Counted from the first letter of the stretch, positions 31,617-41,134 are shown. The stretch is 64,000 bases of DNA from Microbacterium sp. BH-3-3-3 (GCF_007679045.1 NZ_VEFS01000001.1:181520-245519); one strand, 5' to 3'. The notes: generated by a model not told the origin, from the letters alone. Numbers and translations are program-made.

Positions 31617-32698
31617 GACCGCGATCCTACCGAGGCCAGTGCGTCGAGGAACGCCGTGGTCTCGTCGGCCGTGCCCGCCGTCACGCGCAGGTGGTGAGCG
31701 ATCCCGACGTCGCGGATCAGCACTCCCCGGTCGTACAGGGCCTTCCACGTGGCCGCAGGGTCGTCGACCCCGCCGAACAGCACGAAGTTCGTCCACGACT
31801 CGTGGGCGGTGTAGCCGAGGGCGGCCACGGTCGCCGAGATCCGGTCGCGCTGGGCGACGATCTCGTCGACCATCGACAGCATCGTGTCGGCGTGCGCGAG
31901 GGCGGCGGTCGCCGCCGCCTGCGTGAGCGCACTGAGGTGGTAGGGCAGCCGTACGAGGCGCAGGGCGTCGACGAGCGCGGGATCGGCGGCGAGGTAGCCC
32001 ACGCGCGCTCCGGCGAAGGCGAAGGCCTTGCTCATCGTGCGCGAGACGACCAGGCGCGGGCGACCGGGCAGCAGCGAGACCGCGGAGGGCTCGTCGCGGG
32101 GGGCGAACTCCTCGTACGCCTCGTCGACGATGACGATGCCGTCGGTGGCGTCGTAGACGGCCTGAACGACGTCGAGGCGAAGAGGCGTTCCGGTGGGGTT
32201 GTTCGGGGCGCACAGGAACACGATGTCGGGGCGGCGCTCGCGCACCTGCGCGGCGGCCGATTCCGCGGTGAGCGAGAAGTCGTGCTCGCGCTCGCCCGCG
32301 ATCCAGGAGGCGCCGGTGGCCCGCGTCAGGATCGGGTACATCGAGTAGGTCGGGGCGAAGCCCATCGCGGTGCGGCCGGGGCCGCCGAACGCCTGGAGGA
32401 TGTGCTGCAGGACCTCGTTCGAGCCGTTGGCCGCCCAGATCTGCTCGGGAGACAGCCCGTGACCCAGGTAGCCGGCGAAGGCCTCCCGCAGACCGGTGAA
32501 CTCTCGGTCGGGGTAGCGGTTGACGTCGCGCAGGGCCCGGGCGACGGCGTCGAGAATGTCGTCGGCGACCTCTTGAGGAACCGGGTGGGTGTTCTCGTTG
32601 ACGTTCAGCGCGACGGGAAGGGCCGCCTGCGGGGCACCGTACGGGGTCATACCCCGGAGATCGTCGCGGAGAGGCAGGTCGTCAAGGCGCACAGTCAC
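31613..32698 (-). CDS. hisC: Histidinol-phosphate aminotransferase
   Basis: 361-aa PLP fold-type I enzyme. Visible: [46 protein letters not shown] and the PLP-Lys segment [17 protein letters not shown]. The last gene to be reached upstream in hisCBHA. An ATG at 32707 is an alternative start, but TACCAT (a good -10 box) overlaps it, which would put the transcription start near GTG 32698; neither start has a convincing ribosome site. Confidence 0.93.
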   Translation of the reverse strand: MTVRLDDLPLRDDLRGMTPYGAPQAALPVALNVNENTHPVPQEVADDILDAVARALRDVNRYPDREFTGLREAFAGYLGHGLSPEQIWAANGSNEVLQHILQAFGGPGRTAMGFAPTYSMYPILTRATGASWIAGEREHDFSLTAESAAAQVRERRPDIVFLCAPNNPTGTPLRLDVVQAVYDATDGIVIVDEAYEEFAPRDEPSAVSLLPGRPRLVVSRTMSKAFAFAGARVGYLAADPALVDALRLVRLPYHLSALTQAAATAALAHADTMLSMVDEIVAQRDRISATVAALGYTAHESWTNFVLFGGVDDPAATWKALYDRGVLIRDVGIAHHLRVTAGTADETTAFLDALASVGSRS

Positions 32699-32765
32699 CT
32701 CACCCATGGTAGGCGGCGACGACGGCCGTGGATCACGACCACAGCTCGCGGCGAGAGCTCGCGAG

Positions 32766-33116
32766 TCAGCCGACGGGGGCGTAGGCGGCCGGGATGGCGA
32801 TGCGCTGTCCTGCCGTGACGTTTCCGCCCGAGAGGGCGTTGAGGCGCGTGATCTCGGCGACGACGTCGCGCGGGTCGGCTGCCGGCGCCAGGTCTTCGGC
32901 GATCGACCACAGCGTGTCGCCGCTCATGACGGTCATTTCGGCGAACGAACCGGCGGGGGCGCCGGCCTCGCCGGACGCGAGGGCGGACCCGCCACCGACG
33001 ACCGCGATGCCGAGCGCGATGGCGAGGGGAAGGGCGACGAGGAAGGCGACGACGCGGCGCCCGCGGGCGGTGATGCGCAGGCGGGTGGTCGGTGCGGTGA
33101 GGGCGATGCTGCTCAT
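32766..33116 (-). CDS. Small membrane-anchored LysM protein, probably SOS-linked
   Basis: 116 aa: basic N-terminus, one transmembrane/signal segment (~residues 22-47) and a C-terminal LysM domain ([16 protein letters not shown] ... [21 protein letters not shown]). Binds peptidoglycan on the cell surface. It is divergent from lexA, the same layout as Bacillus yneA (a LysM-containing SOS division inhibitor), and a LexA-like box overlaps its -10 region. It is therefore a candidate SOS-induced division suppressor; sequence similarity to YneA is limited to architecture. RBS AAGGAG is strong. Confidence 0.78.
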   Translation of the reverse strand: MSSIALTAPTTRLRITARGRRVVAFLVALPLAIALGIAVVGGGSALASGEAGAPAGSFAEMTVMSGDTLWSIAEDLAPAADPRDVVAEITRLNALSGGNVTAGQRIAIPAAYAPVG

Positions 33117-33136
33117 GATGTGCTCCTTGGTGGAGA

Positions 33137-33181
33137 GATTCGCACCCCGCCCTCGGCCGGGAGGACGGTGGTGCGAATCTG
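33137..33181 (-). promoter_or_regulatory. Long hairpin in the leader of the LysM gene
   Basis: AGATTCGCACC and GGTGCGAATCT (about 33136-33147 and 33170-33180) pair perfectly, enclosing a second CCGCCCTC/GAGGACGG helix. It lies between the -10 box and the RBS, so it would form at the very 5' end of the mRNA and could protect it or modulate initiation. Confidence 0.6.
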
Positions 33182-33185
33182 TATT

Positions 33186-33218
33186 CCGAATCTATCTTCG
33201 ATACTTTCGATGTGTCAA
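33186..33218 (-). promoter_or_regulatory. LysM-gene promoter with LexA-like box
   Basis: Reading toward the LysM gene: TTGACA (33213-33218), 18 nt, TAGATT (33189-33194). The 16-mer 33186-33201, CCGAATCTATCTTCGA, keeps the CGAA-N6-TTCG core of the actinobacterial SOS box (TCGAAC-N4-GTTCGA), matching 9 of 12 positions, and covers the -10 box. Confidence 0.5.
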
Positions 33219-33372
33219 CACCCCGTGTCTCGGAGACCGATCGAACGCGACACGCGCGAGGCTCCGTGTCATTCGGGTCGTCCACCGGATACGGTTTCGA
33301 CACGGAGACCTCACCACCAACCTCCGACATTCGAATTTCCGCCGTGATTTCCGCGGCGCGAGGGGAGCACAG

Positions 33373-34062
33373 ATGACCGACGCGACGACCGCCGCCGGCC
33401 GCGAGCGGCCGCAGACCCGGCGACGCAAGAGCCTCAGCGACAAGCAGCTCGCGATCCTCGAGGTCATCCAGCGCTCGATCGCCCGGCACGGCTATCCGCC
33501 GAGCATGCGCGAGATCGGCGACGCCGTCGGACTCAAGTCGCTGTCGAGCGTCACCCACCAGCTGAACCAGCTCGAACTCAGCGGCTACCTGCGACGCGAC
33601 CCCGGCAAGACGCGCGCGATGGAGGTGCTGATCGACCTCCCCGGTGCCGCGGCCGAGAACCCCGCCGACACCGCGCCCGCGCTCGGCGACGCTGCCCTCG
33701 TGCCCCTCGTCGGCCGGATCGCCGCCGGTGTGCCGATCACCGCCGATCAGCAGGTCGAGGAGATCTTCCCCCTCCCCCGTCAGCTCGTCGGCAAGGGCGA
33801 GCTGTTCATGCTGAAGGTCTCGGGCGACTCCATGATCGACGCGGCCATCTGCGACGGCGACTGGGTCGTCGTCCGGTCGCAGGCGAACGCCGAGAACGGC
33901 GAGATCGTCGCCGCGATGCTCGACGGAGAGGCCACGGTGAAGACCTTCCGCCGCCGCGACGGCCACATGTGGCTCCTCCCCCGCAACAGCGCGTTCGAGC
34001 CGATCCTGGGCGACGATGCCGTCGTCCTCGGTCGCGTGGTCGCGGTTCTCCGCGCCGTCTGA
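33373..34062 (+). CDS. lexA: LexA repressor
   Basis: 229 aa. N-terminal winged helix ([45 protein letters not shown]), autocleavage Ala-Gly in RIAAGVPI (~residue 120), catalytic Ser in [14 protein letters not shown] (~154) and Lys in EATVKTF (~191). Represses the SOS regulon until RecA-stimulated self-cleavage. The ATG has AGGGGAG upstream; a possible promoter is TGTCAT-N17-TACGGT (33267-33295). No strong LexA box precedes it on its own strand. Confidence 0.97.
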   Translation: MTDATTAAGRERPQTRRRKSLSDKQLAILEVIQRSIARHGYPPSMREIGDAVGLKSLSSVTHQLNQLELSGYLRRDPGKTRAMEVLIDLPGAAAENPADTAPALGDAALVPLVGRIAAGVPITADQQVEEIFPLPRQLVGKGELFMLKVSGDSMIDAAICDGDWVVVRSQANAENGEIVAAMLDGEATVKTFRRRDGHMWLLPRNSAFEPILGDDAVVLGRVVAVLRAV

Positions 34063-34181
34063 GCAGGGCATCGGGGGTCGGACGCCCGCCCGCACAGCGG
34101 CATCAGGCCCTCGACGTCGTCACACGTTGCCCGGCGCGCCGGATCCGGAGATCCGCCCCGCCGTCGTGACGGCATCCGCGG

Positions 34182-34204
34182 ATGTCGGAGGCCCTGCCTA
34201 GGGT
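34182..34204 (+). promoter_or_regulatory. S9-peptidase promoter matching the RecA-NDp/PafBC pattern
   Basis: ATGTCGGAG, 8 nt, TAGGGT, 6 nt, ATG. It matches tTGTCRgtg-N8-TAnnnT at the invariant positions and places transcription at the start codon. The intervening GGAGGC could serve as a ribosome site only if transcription began further upstream. Confidence 0.55.
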
Positions 34205-34210
34205 GGAGGC

Positions 34211-36097
34211 ATGGCTGACACCCTCCCCTACGGTTCCTGGCCCTCCCCGATCACGCCGGAGTCCGTCGCGCAGGCGTCACCGCGCGTCGACGGGGCTCGG
34301 CTCGTGGGCGACGAGGTGTGGTGGGGCGAATCCGTGCCGCACGAGGCCGGCCGCGTCGCCGTCAAGCGTCGCCGGGTCGACGGCGCGGTCGAGACGGTGC
34401 TCCCCGCGCCCGCCAACGCCCGCTCCGCCGTGCACGAGTACGGCGGAGGCGCCTGGACCGCGTCCGACGACGGCGAGCTCTATTACGTCGAGAAGACCGA
34501 TCAGCGCGTGTACGCCCTCCGTCAGGGCGACGCCGCCCGGCCCCTCACCCCCGCCGACGAGGCGGTGCGCCACGGCGGCCTGCGGTGGGAGCACGGCGTG
34601 CTCCTCGCCGTGCGAGAGACCCACGGCTCGTCCCGCGTTCCGCAGCGCGCGATCGTGCGCATCCCGCTCGACGGGTCGAGCGACGTCCTCGCCGAGGGCA
34701 GCGACTTCCTCGCCCAGCCGGCGCTCTCGCCGAGCGGCCGCCACCTCGCGTGGGTGGCGTGGAACCACCCCGACATGCCCTGGGACGCCACCTCGATCGA
34801 GGTCAAGAACCTCGCGACCGGAGAGGTGCGGCAGGTCGCGGGCGGCCCGCGCCGCGCACCGCTCCAACCCGTGTGGATCGCCGACGACGAACTGCTCTAC
34901 GCCGACGATCCCGACGGTCGCTGGAACCTCTTCCGCCGTCCGCTCGAGGGTGACGCGCAAGCCCTGGCCCCCGCCGACGCCGATACGGGCGGCGGGCTCT
35001 GGGTCCTCGGTACCCGATGGTTCGGCGCAGCCTCCGACGGTCGCGTCGTCGCGGTGCGCACCGACGGCGCAGACGAGATCGTCGAGATCGCGCCCAGCGG
35101 CGTGCGCCCGGTCGACGTCCCGGTCGTGGCGGGGGCGGCGATCGACGACGTCCGCGGTGCCCGCGTGCTCGTGTCGGGTTCCGACGCCGGTGGGCGGTCG
35201 GGGCTCTGGCTCGTCGATCTCGACACCGGGGCGGTCGACCTCGTCACCGGCGGCGCCGGGTCGTGGGGCGACGAATGGATGCCGACGGCTCGGGCCCTCG
35301 AGACCGAGGGGCCGCACGGCACCGTGCACGCCTTCGCCTACGCGCCCACCCACCCCGACGTCGTCGCGCCCGCCGGAGAGCGACCTCCCTACGTCGTCCT
35401 CGTGCACGGCGGACCCACCTCGCACGTCGGGCCGGCCCCCTCGGCCAAGACGGCGTTCTTCACGAGCCGGGGCATCGGCGTGCTCGACGTCAACTACGGC
35501 GGCTCCACCGGGTACGGACGCGACTACCGCGACCGTCTCAAGGGCCAGTGGGGCGTCGTCGATGTGGACGACGTGGCAGCGGCGGCATCCGCTCTGGCAG
35601 ACGCAGGGCTCGCCGATGCCGAGAGGATCGCCATCGCGGGCGGCTCAGCGGGCGGCTGGACGGTGCTGGCGGCCGTGACGCGCACCGACGTCTTCTCTGC
35701 CGGTATTTCGCGGTACGGCGTGGGCGACGCCCGCGCCCTGGCCGAAGACACCCACGATTTCGAAGCGCGGTACCTCGACGGGCTCATCGGCCCGCTCCCC
35801 GAGGCCGAAGCGGTCTACATCGAGCGGTCCCCTCTCGGGCGTCCCGAGCACTTCCGGGTTCCTCTGCTGATCCTGCAGGGCTCGGAAGACCGCGTCGTCC
35901 CGCCATCGCAGGCCGAGGCCATCCGCGACGCGCTGGCGGCGCACCACGTGCCGCACGCGTACGTCCTCTACGAGGGCGAGGGCCACGGCTTCCGTCGTTC
36001 CGAGACCGTGATCGACTCGCTCGAGCGCGAGCTCGGCTTCCTCGGCGCGGTGTTCGGGTTCGAAACGCCGGGCATCCCGGCCCTCCAGCTCGACTGA
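34211..36097 (+). CDS. S9-family serine peptidase (prolyl oligopeptidase-like)
   Basis: 628 aa, cytosolic (no signal peptide). Residues ~1-370 form a beta-propeller (repeated W and D/G-rich blades such as GGAWTASDDGELYY and AWVAWNHPDMPWD). The C-terminal alpha/beta-hydrolase has the oxyanion region VHGGPTSH, nucleophile Ser in AIAGGSAGGWTVL (~residue 480), Asp in GSEDRVVPPSQ (~562) and His in GEGHGF (~595). Probably an aminoacyl- or dipeptidyl-peptidase. The promoter looks DNA-damage type, which is unexpected. A copy of its last 27 bp follows the stop. Confidence 0.9.
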   Translation: MADTLPYGSWPSPITPESVAQASPRVDGARLVGDEVWWGESVPHEAGRVAVKRRRVDGAVETVLPAPANARSAVHEYGGGAWTASDDGELYYVEKTDQRVYALRQGDAARPLTPADEAVRHGGLRWEHGVLLAVRETHGSSRVPQRAIVRIPLDGSSDVLAEGSDFLAQPALSPSGRHLAWVAWNHPDMPWDATSIEVKNLATGEVRQVAGGPRRAPLQPVWIADDELLYADDPDGRWNLFRRPLEGDAQALAPADADTGGGLWVLGTRWFGAASDGRVVAVRTDGADEIVEIAPSGVRPVDVPVVAGAAIDDVRGARVLVSGSDAGGRSGLWLVDLDTGAVDLVTGGAGSWGDEWMPTARALETEGPHGTVHAFAYAPTHPDVVAPAGERPPYVVLVHGGPTSHVGPAPSAKTAFFTSRGIGVLDVNYGGSTGYGRDYRDRLKGQWGVVDVDDVAAAASALADAGLADAERIAIAGGSAGGWTVLAAVTRTDVFSAGISRYGVGDARALAEDTHDFEARYLDGLIGPLPEAEAVYIERSPLGRPEHFRVPLLILQGSEDRVVPPSQAEAIRDALAAHHVPHAYVLYEGEGHGFRRSETVIDSLERELGFLGAVFGFETPGIPALQLD

Positions 36098-36131
36098 CCA
36101 CGCCGGCATCCCGGCTCTCGAGCTCGACCGA
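36071..36131. repeat. Tandem duplication of the S9-peptidase stop region
   Basis: The last 27 bp of the peptidase gene (36071-36097, GGCATCCCGG...) recur at 36105-36131 with three mismatches, 34 bp apart. In the second copy the stop TGA has become CGA. This indicates a local duplication around the stop codon. Confidence 0.7.
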
Positions 36132-36132
36132 T

Positions 36133-37125
36133 TCAGAGGGAGCGCAGCAGTCGCAGACGGCTCGCCATGCGGAACGCATCGGGTCGCCCCGCGCAGCGCC
36201 GCACGAACTCGTCGACCGGCACCACCGCCTGCACGTCGAGGCGCACGTCGGCGTCCACGAGGACGTCGATGAGGGCGACGAAGCGCTGCTGTGCGGCGGG
36301 GCCGACCTCGTCCAGCGGCGGAACGCCGATGATCGTCCAGTGCGGGTACCGCCGGCTCCAGTGCCGGTACTCCGACGCGGCGAGGGGCGTCTCGCAGAGC
36401 TGATCGAAGGTCGCGACGAGCGCCCCCTCCCCCGCGGACGCGACGGTGAAGACACGGTCGCGGACGACGAGCTGCCGGGACGACCCCGACATCACCGAAG
36501 ACGCTCCCGTCGACCACGTGCCCGCGCGGAACCCCTGACGCATCGCGGGTGCGAGGGTTCGATAATCGATCGGCCCCTCGAGCGGGATCACGTCGAGATG
36601 GGTCGTCAACAGCGCGATCCCGGGCTCGAAGAGGTGGTGCCACACGGGGTCGGGAAGCAACTCGGACGGCGCGTAGTTGGACGTCGCCACCAGCGTTCCA
36701 CCCCGGTCGACGAGGCGCTCGACCAGGCGCGTGAGGAGGATCGCGTCGCCGGGATCGTGGACGTGCAGCTCGTCGAAGAACACCAGACGGTCGGAGCCGA
36801 CGACGTCGTCGATCGCGCGAGCCATGGCATCCGGCTCCGGGCGATGCGCGTGAATGCGCCGGTGCAGATCATCGAAGAAGCCCGAGAAGTGCACACGGGC
36901 GGCCCGACCGGGCGGAACGGCCGCGTAGACCGCATCGGCGAGCCAGGACTTGCCGCGCCCGGCAGGGCCGTGGAGGTACACACCCTTCGTCGGTCTCCCC
37001 TCGAGCGCGCGCGTCGCGGCGAGCGCCATCCGTCGCGCGACCGCCAGCTGCGCCGCATCCACCGCGAATCCCTCGCGCCGGGCGGCCTCCTCGACGGCGG
37101 CGAGGATCGGGACGAACGGTGGCAC
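36133..37125 (-). CDS. zapE: AFG1/ZapE-family ATPase
   Basis: About 330 aa. P-loop GPAGRGKSW (~residue 54), Walker B RLVFFDELHVHD (~110), sensor-like TSNYAPSELLPDP (~152) and FDQLCETPLAASEYR (~255) are typical of AFG1/ZapE, linked to cell division (Z-ring) in E. coli and to protein quality control in mitochondria. The GTG at 37125 starts in family-like sequence (VPPFVPILAAV); an ATG at 37185 adds 20 atypical residues. Located after the hflX terminator, so it probably has its own promoter. Confidence 0.82.
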   Translation of the reverse strand: MPPFVPILAAVEEAARREGFAVDAAQLAVARRMALAATRALEGRPTKGVYLHGPAGRGKSWLADAVYAAVPPGRAARVHFSGFFDDLHRRIHAHRPEPDAMARAIDDVVGSDRLVFFDELHVHDPGDAILLTRLVERLVDRGGTLVATSNYAPSELLPDPVWHHLFEPGIALLTTHLDVIPLEGPIDYRTLAPAMRQGFRAGTWSTGASSVMSGSSRQLVVRDRVFTVASAGEGALVATFDQLCETPLAASEYRHWSRRYPHWTIIGVPPLDEVGPAAQQRFVALIDVLVDADVRLDVQAVVPVDEFVRRCAGRPDAFRMASRLRLLRSL

Positions 37126-37197
37126 CGTCGAAGACTGGCACGCTGCGCTCCCCCGCCGAGGGGAGAAGCTCCACTGTCGAAACACGTCCCTCGACGA

Positions 37198-37233
37198 CGG
37201 AAGGCCCCCACGCCGCAGCGAGAGGGCCTTCCG
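37198..37233 (-). terminator. Terminator hairpin after hflX
   Basis: CGGAAGGCCC (37198-37207) pairs perfectly with GGGCCTTCCG (37224-37233) around a 16-nt loop, starting 12 nt past the hflX stop. A second smaller hairpin (CTCCCC/GGGGAG, about 37148-37165) follows. Confidence 0.75.
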
Positions 37234-37244
37234 GATGCCGGTGG

Positions 37245-38762
37245 TCAGGCCTCGAAGGCCGACAGCTCGGCCGCGAGGCGAGCCCCCACGTGCGCGTGGA
37301 TGAACGTTCCGCTCTCGCGGTGCTCCTGCGCGACGATGAGCCCGCTCTCGTGCACGGCCGAGACGAGGTCGCCGCGGTCGTACGGAACGACCGCCTGCAC
37401 CTCGACGGCCGGCAGGGGCAGCGCGTCTTCGATCGCGGCCCGCAGCTCGTCGATGCCCTCACCGGTGCGCGACGACACGAACTTCGCGTTCGGTGCGAGG
37501 CCGCGCAGCACGAGACGGTCGTCTTCGCTCACCAGGTCGGCCTTGTTGAAGACGACGATCTCCTGACCGAAGTTCGCGTCGACGTCGCCCATCACGTCGC
37601 GGACCGTCATCAGCTGCGCAGCAGGGTCGGGATGCGAGGCGTCGACCACGTGCAGGATGACGTCGGCGTCGCCGACCTCCTCGAGCGTCGATCGGAACGC
37701 CTCCACCAGCTGGTGCGGCAGGTTGCGCACGAAGCCGACGGTGTCGGTCAACGTGTACACGCGACCGTCGCTCGTCTCGGAACGTCGCACCGTGGCATCC
37801 AGGGTCGCGAACAAGGCGTTCTCGACGAGCACTCCCGCGCTCGTGAGGCGATTGAGCAGGCTCGACTTCCCGGCGTTCGTGTACCCGGCGATGGCAACCG
37901 AAGGGATGGTGTGACGCTTGCGCTCGGCGCGCTTCGCCTCGCGGGCGGGGGCGAAGTCGCGAAGCTGCTTGCGCAGCAGCGCCATCTTCGTGCGGATGCG
38001 ACGACGGTCGAGCTCGATCTTCGTCTCACCGGGACCACGCGATCCCATGCCGGCGCCGCCGGCGCCGACCTGTCCACCGGCCTGACGCGACATCGAGTCA
38101 CCCCATCCGCGCAGGCGCGGGAGGAGGTATTCGAGTTGCGCGAGTTCGACCTGCGCCTTGCCCTCGCGGCTCTTCGCGTGCTGGCTGAAGATGTCGAGGA
38201 TGACGGTGGTGCGGTCGATCACCTTGACCTTGACGACGTCTTCGAGAGCACGGCGCTGGCTGGGGGCGAGTTCGGTGTCGGCGATGACGGTGTCGGCCCC
38301 GACCGCGGCGACGATGTCGCGCAGCTCCGCGGCCTTGCCCCGACCGACATAGGTCGCGGGATCGGGGTGGGGGCGCCGCTGCAGCACGCCGTCGAGGACG
38401 ACGGCTCCGGCGGTCTCGGCGAGAGCCGACAGCTCGCGCAGCGAGTTCTCGGCATCCGCCTGCTCGCCCTGCGGGTGCACGCCGACGAGCACGACGTTCT
38501 CGAGGCGCAGCTGGCGGTACTCGACCTCGGTGACGTCTTCGAGCTCGGTCGAGAGCCCGGCGACGCGACGCAGGGCGGCGCGTTCCTCACGATCCCACTG
38601 GTCGCCGTCGGCGTCGCCGCCGTACGCGGTCGTGGCGTCCTGCAGAGCCTGTGCCGCACCGAAGACCCGGACCCCGCGGTGCGCTTCGGCGCGCGAGAGC
38701 ACGCGGTCCACCGGGTCAACCGGCGACGCGTCCGTGCTCGGGGGTGTGGTCTGTTCGGTCAT
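37245..38762 (-). CDS. hflX: GTPase HflX
   Basis: 505 aa; ribosome-associated GTPase that splits stalled 70S ribosomes. The N-terminal HflX domain (VVLDGVLQRRPHPDPATYVGRGKAAEL, QVELAQLEYLLPRLRG, GSRGPGETKIELDRRRI) precedes the G domain with G1 GYTNAGKSSL (~residue 275), G3 DTVGF and G4 NKAD, and a C-terminal domain. A GAAAGGAAC ribosome site sits before the ATG, supporting this start over one 57 nt upstream. Followed by a clear terminator. Confidence 0.95.
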   Translation of the reverse strand: MTEQTTPPSTDASPVDPVDRVLSRAEAHRGVRVFGAAQALQDATTAYGGDADGDQWDREERAALRRVAGLSTELEDVTEVEYRQLRLENVVLVGVHPQGEQADAENSLRELSALAETAGAVVLDGVLQRRPHPDPATYVGRGKAAELRDIVAAVGADTVIADTELAPSQRRALEDVVKVKVIDRTTVILDIFSQHAKSREGKAQVELAQLEYLLPRLRGWGDSMSRQAGGQVGAGGAGMGSRGPGETKIELDRRRIRTKMALLRKQLRDFAPAREAKRAERKRHTIPSVAIAGYTNAGKSSLLNRLTSAGVLVENALFATLDATVRRSETSDGRVYTLTDTVGFVRNLPHQLVEAFRSTLEEVGDADVILHVVDASHPDPAAQLMTVRDVMGDVDANFGQEIVVFNKADLVSEDDRLVLRGLAPNAKFVSSRTGEGIDELRAAIEDALPLPAVEVQAVVPYDRGDLVSAVHESGLIVAQEHRESGTFIHAHVGARLAAELSAFEA

Positions 38763-38848
38763 GGGTTCCTTTCGTCGCGGGTGTTCCCGCGTGTTCTGGC
38801 ACTTTATCCGGCCCAGCACCCAGGGGGCCGGTCCGATATCCTGACGTG

Positions 38849-39493
38849 ATGGGGAGCGAGCACTACTTCAGCGCGTCGCCGTCGAGTCCCGAGCAGCTCC
38901 GCCGCATCCGCGTGACGCTTGCCGGTCGCGAACTCGAGGTGGTCACGGCGGGCGGCGTCTTCAGTCCCGACCATGTGGATGCCGGTACGTCCGTGCTCCT
39001 CGCGAACACCCCTCCCGCTCCCGCCGGCGGGAACTTCCTCGACCTGGGGTGCGGGTGGGGCCCGATCTCGCTGTCGCTGGCGCTCGCGTCACCGCACGCG
39101 ACCGTGTGGGCGGTCGACGTCAACGAGCGTGCTCTCGATCTCGTGAGGCGCAATGCCGAGTCCCTCGGCATCACCAACATCAACGCGGTACGCCCCGAGG
39201 ATGTTCCCGACGACGTGTCGTTCCGCACCATCCGGTCGAACCCGCCCATCCGCGTCGGCAAGAACGAACTGCACGGCATGCTCGAGCACTGGATCCCGCG
39301 CCTCTCCGAGCGCAGCGACGGGTGGTTCGTCGTGCAGCGCAATCTCGGGTCCGACTCTCTGCAGCGGTGGCTCGCCGCGACGTTCCCGACCGGCTACAGC
39401 GTGCAACGCGCCGCGACCGCCAAGGGGTTCCGCGTGCTGCGGGTGCGCAAGCACGGCTCGCCGCCGAGCGAGCTCATCGACATCGTCCCCTGA
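38849..39493 (+). CDS. Class I SAM-dependent methyltransferase, RsmC/YbxB-like
   Basis: 214 aa. The opening HYFSASPSSP and GVFSPDHVDAGTSVLL are typical of the RsmC C-terminal domain family; SAM motif I is FLDLGCGWGPIS (~residue 64) and the catalytic motif is SNPPIRVGK (~130), expected for N2-guanine methylation of RNA. The extra N-terminal domain of E. coli RsmC is absent, as in YbxB. TATCCT (38837-38842) is 6 nt before the ATG, a leaderless-type promoter. Target (16S rRNA) is inferred from the family. Confidence 0.87.
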   Translation: MGSEHYFSASPSSPEQLRRIRVTLAGRELEVVTAGGVFSPDHVDAGTSVLLANTPPAPAGGNFLDLGCGWGPISLSLALASPHATVWAVDVNERALDLVRRNAESLGITNINAVRPEDVPDDVSFRTIRSNPPIRVGKNELHGMLEHWIPRLSERSDGWFVVQRNLGSDSLQRWLAATFPTGYSVQRAATAKGFRVLRVRKHGSPPSELIDIVP

Positions 39494-39539
39494 CGACCCC
39501 TCGGACCGAACCGATTGGCCGGGTGGCCGGCATCCGGGT

Positions 39540-40394
39540 TCAGGCGAGGGCGACTTCGCCGGTGAAGACGAGGGATGCCGGGCCGGAGAGCAGGACGCGT
39601 CCGTTCGCGACGCGCACGCCGAGCGTGCCGCCCGGGGTGTCGACGACCCACGAATCCGGTGCGGCGGATCCCGCCCAGTGGCGGACGGCCAGGGCGGCCG
39701 CGGCCACGCCCGTGCCGCAGCTGAGGGTCTCTCCCACACCGCGTTCGAACACGCGCAGGCGGATCGCTCCGACACCGTCGCGCACGAGCGGGTCGGCGGG
39801 TACCACGAACTCGACGTTGGCGCCGTGCGAGGGCGAGGGATCGAGCAGCGGCTGGTAGGTCAGGTCGAGGTCCTCGAGCTCCGCGTCCGACGAGAGCGCG
39901 ACCACGACGTGCGGGTTGCCCACGTCGACACCGACGCCGGGCCGTGCGACCGGGAGTCCCTTCGCGCGCACCAGCGTCTCGCCCGGCTCGATCGCGAATT
40001 CACCCAGGTCGACCTCGTAACCGCGGTCGCTGCGCGTGAGGGTCTTGATCCCCGCACGCGTGCCGATACGCAGTCCCCCGTCGAGCGAGGCGAGTCCGGT
40101 GTCGCTCAGGTACCGCGCGAAGACACGCGTGCCATTGCCGCACATCTCCGCCTTCGAGCCGTCGGCGTTGCGGTAGTCCATGAACCATTCGGCCCCGGAT
40201 GCCGCGGCATCCGCCCCCTCGTCGATGGCACGCGAGCGCACCACGCGCAGCAGGCCGTCGGCGCCGATGCCGAAGTGGCGGTCGCACAGCGCGGAGATCT
40301 GCGCGTCGGAGAGGTCGAGCTCGCCGTCGGGATCGGCGACCACCACGAAGTCGTTGCCGGTGCCGTGGCCCTTGGTGAACGGGAGAGTCGCCAT
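39540..40394 (-). CDS. dapF: Diaminopimelate epimerase
   Basis: 284 aa; interconverts LL- and meso-diaminopimelate for lysine and peptidoglycan. The two catalytic cysteines are in [15 protein letters not shown] (~residue 87) and [12 protein letters not shown] (~230), with matching ENxNxRFxxNP-like [12 protein letters not shown]. Its promoter is of the leaderless type (TAGACT 40401-40406, 6 nt, ATG). Convergent with the methyltransferase gene. Confidence 0.95.
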   Translation of the reverse strand: MATLPFTKGHGTGNDFVVVADPDGELDLSDAQISALCDRHFGIGADGLLRVVRSRAIDEGADAAASGAEWFMDYRNADGSKAEMCGNGTRVFARYLSDTGLASLDGGLRIGTRAGIKTLTRSDRGYEVDLGEFAIEPGETLVRAKGLPVARPGVGVDVGNPHVVVALSSDAELEDLDLTYQPLLDPSPSHGANVEFVVPADPLVRDGVGAIRLRVFERGVGETLSCGTGVAAAALAVRHWAGSAAPDSWVVDTPGGTLGVRVANGRVLLSGPASLVFTGEVALA

Positions 40395-40459
40395 GCCTCC
40401 AGTCTACGGACGAGCGGCGGCTAGGCTTTCCCGGCCCTCCCCTCGTCCCAGGAGCTCTC

Positions 40460-41122
40460 ATGCCGAAGATCCCCGCCCTCGTCGCCCCGTCGTTCGACCG
40501 GCCGCCGCTGGACGATCTCGACCAGGGCGACCCGTCGCAGCTGACGCCCCGAGCCTCCCTCGAAGGGCTGTCTTTCCGCGATCTGCGCCTCGACGAACTC
40601 GACCTCGAGAGCGCCGACCTCGCGCTGTGCCGCGTCGTCGGCGTTCGCGCCCCCGAGGTCTCACTGCGGTACGCGAACGTGACGGAATCGGCCTGGAGCG
40701 GCTGGGACGTCCCCATCCTGCGCGCGGCGCGGGCGAGCTGGCGCGATCTCGAGATCGAGGGCACCCGCTCGGGGTCGGTCGAGGCCTACGAATCGACGTG
40801 GAACGGCGTGCACTTCGTCAACTGCCGCCTCGGATTCGTGAACCTGCGCGGCGCCCACCTGCAGGACATCGCGTTCACCGACTGCACGATCGACGAGCTC
40901 GACCTCGGGCAGTCGAAGGTCACCCGCTTCGCCGCCCCCGGCACGCGGATCTCGCAGCTCATCGTCGAACAGTCGACCTTGCAGCACGTCGATCTGCGCG
41001 GCGCCGATCTCGAGGGTCTCACGGGGCTCTCCGCCCTGCGCGGGGCCACGATCTCGTCACTGCAGCTGCAGCAGCTCGCTCCCCTGCTGGCGGCCGATCG
41101 CGGGATCAGCGTCCGCGACTGA
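40460..41122 (+). CDS. Pentapeptide-repeat-like protein
   Basis: 220 aa. Sequences such as LRLDELDLESADLAL, VNLRGAHLQDIAFTDCTIDELDLGQSKV and HVDLRGADLEGLTGLSALRGATI follow the A(D/N)LxX pentapeptide pattern of right-handed quadrilateral beta-helices. Repeat regularity is moderate, with irregular middle parts. Function unknown; some pentapeptide proteins mimic DNA and protect gyrase, but nothing here shows that. TAGGCT about 38 nt upstream and AGGAG before the ATG are likely expression signals. Confidence 0.78.
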   Translation: MPKIPALVAPSFDRPPLDDLDQGDPSQLTPRASLEGLSFRDLRLDELDLESADLALCRVVGVRAPEVSLRYANVTESAWSGWDVPILRAARASWRDLEIEGTRSGSVEAYESTWNGVHFVNCRLGFVNLRGAHLQDIAFTDCTIDELDLGQSKVTRFAAPGTRISQLIVEQSTLQHVDLRGADLEGLTGLSALRGATISSLQLQQLAPLLAADRGISVRD

Positions 41123-41134
41123 CGGCAGCGCCCC

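Noticed and set aside
33308..33330. A further TGTCGGAG-N8 element between lexA and the LysM gene.
   Set aside because: The -10 would be TGAGGT, lacking the invariant A, and a better TTGACA-N18-TAGATT promoter exists closer to the LysM gene.
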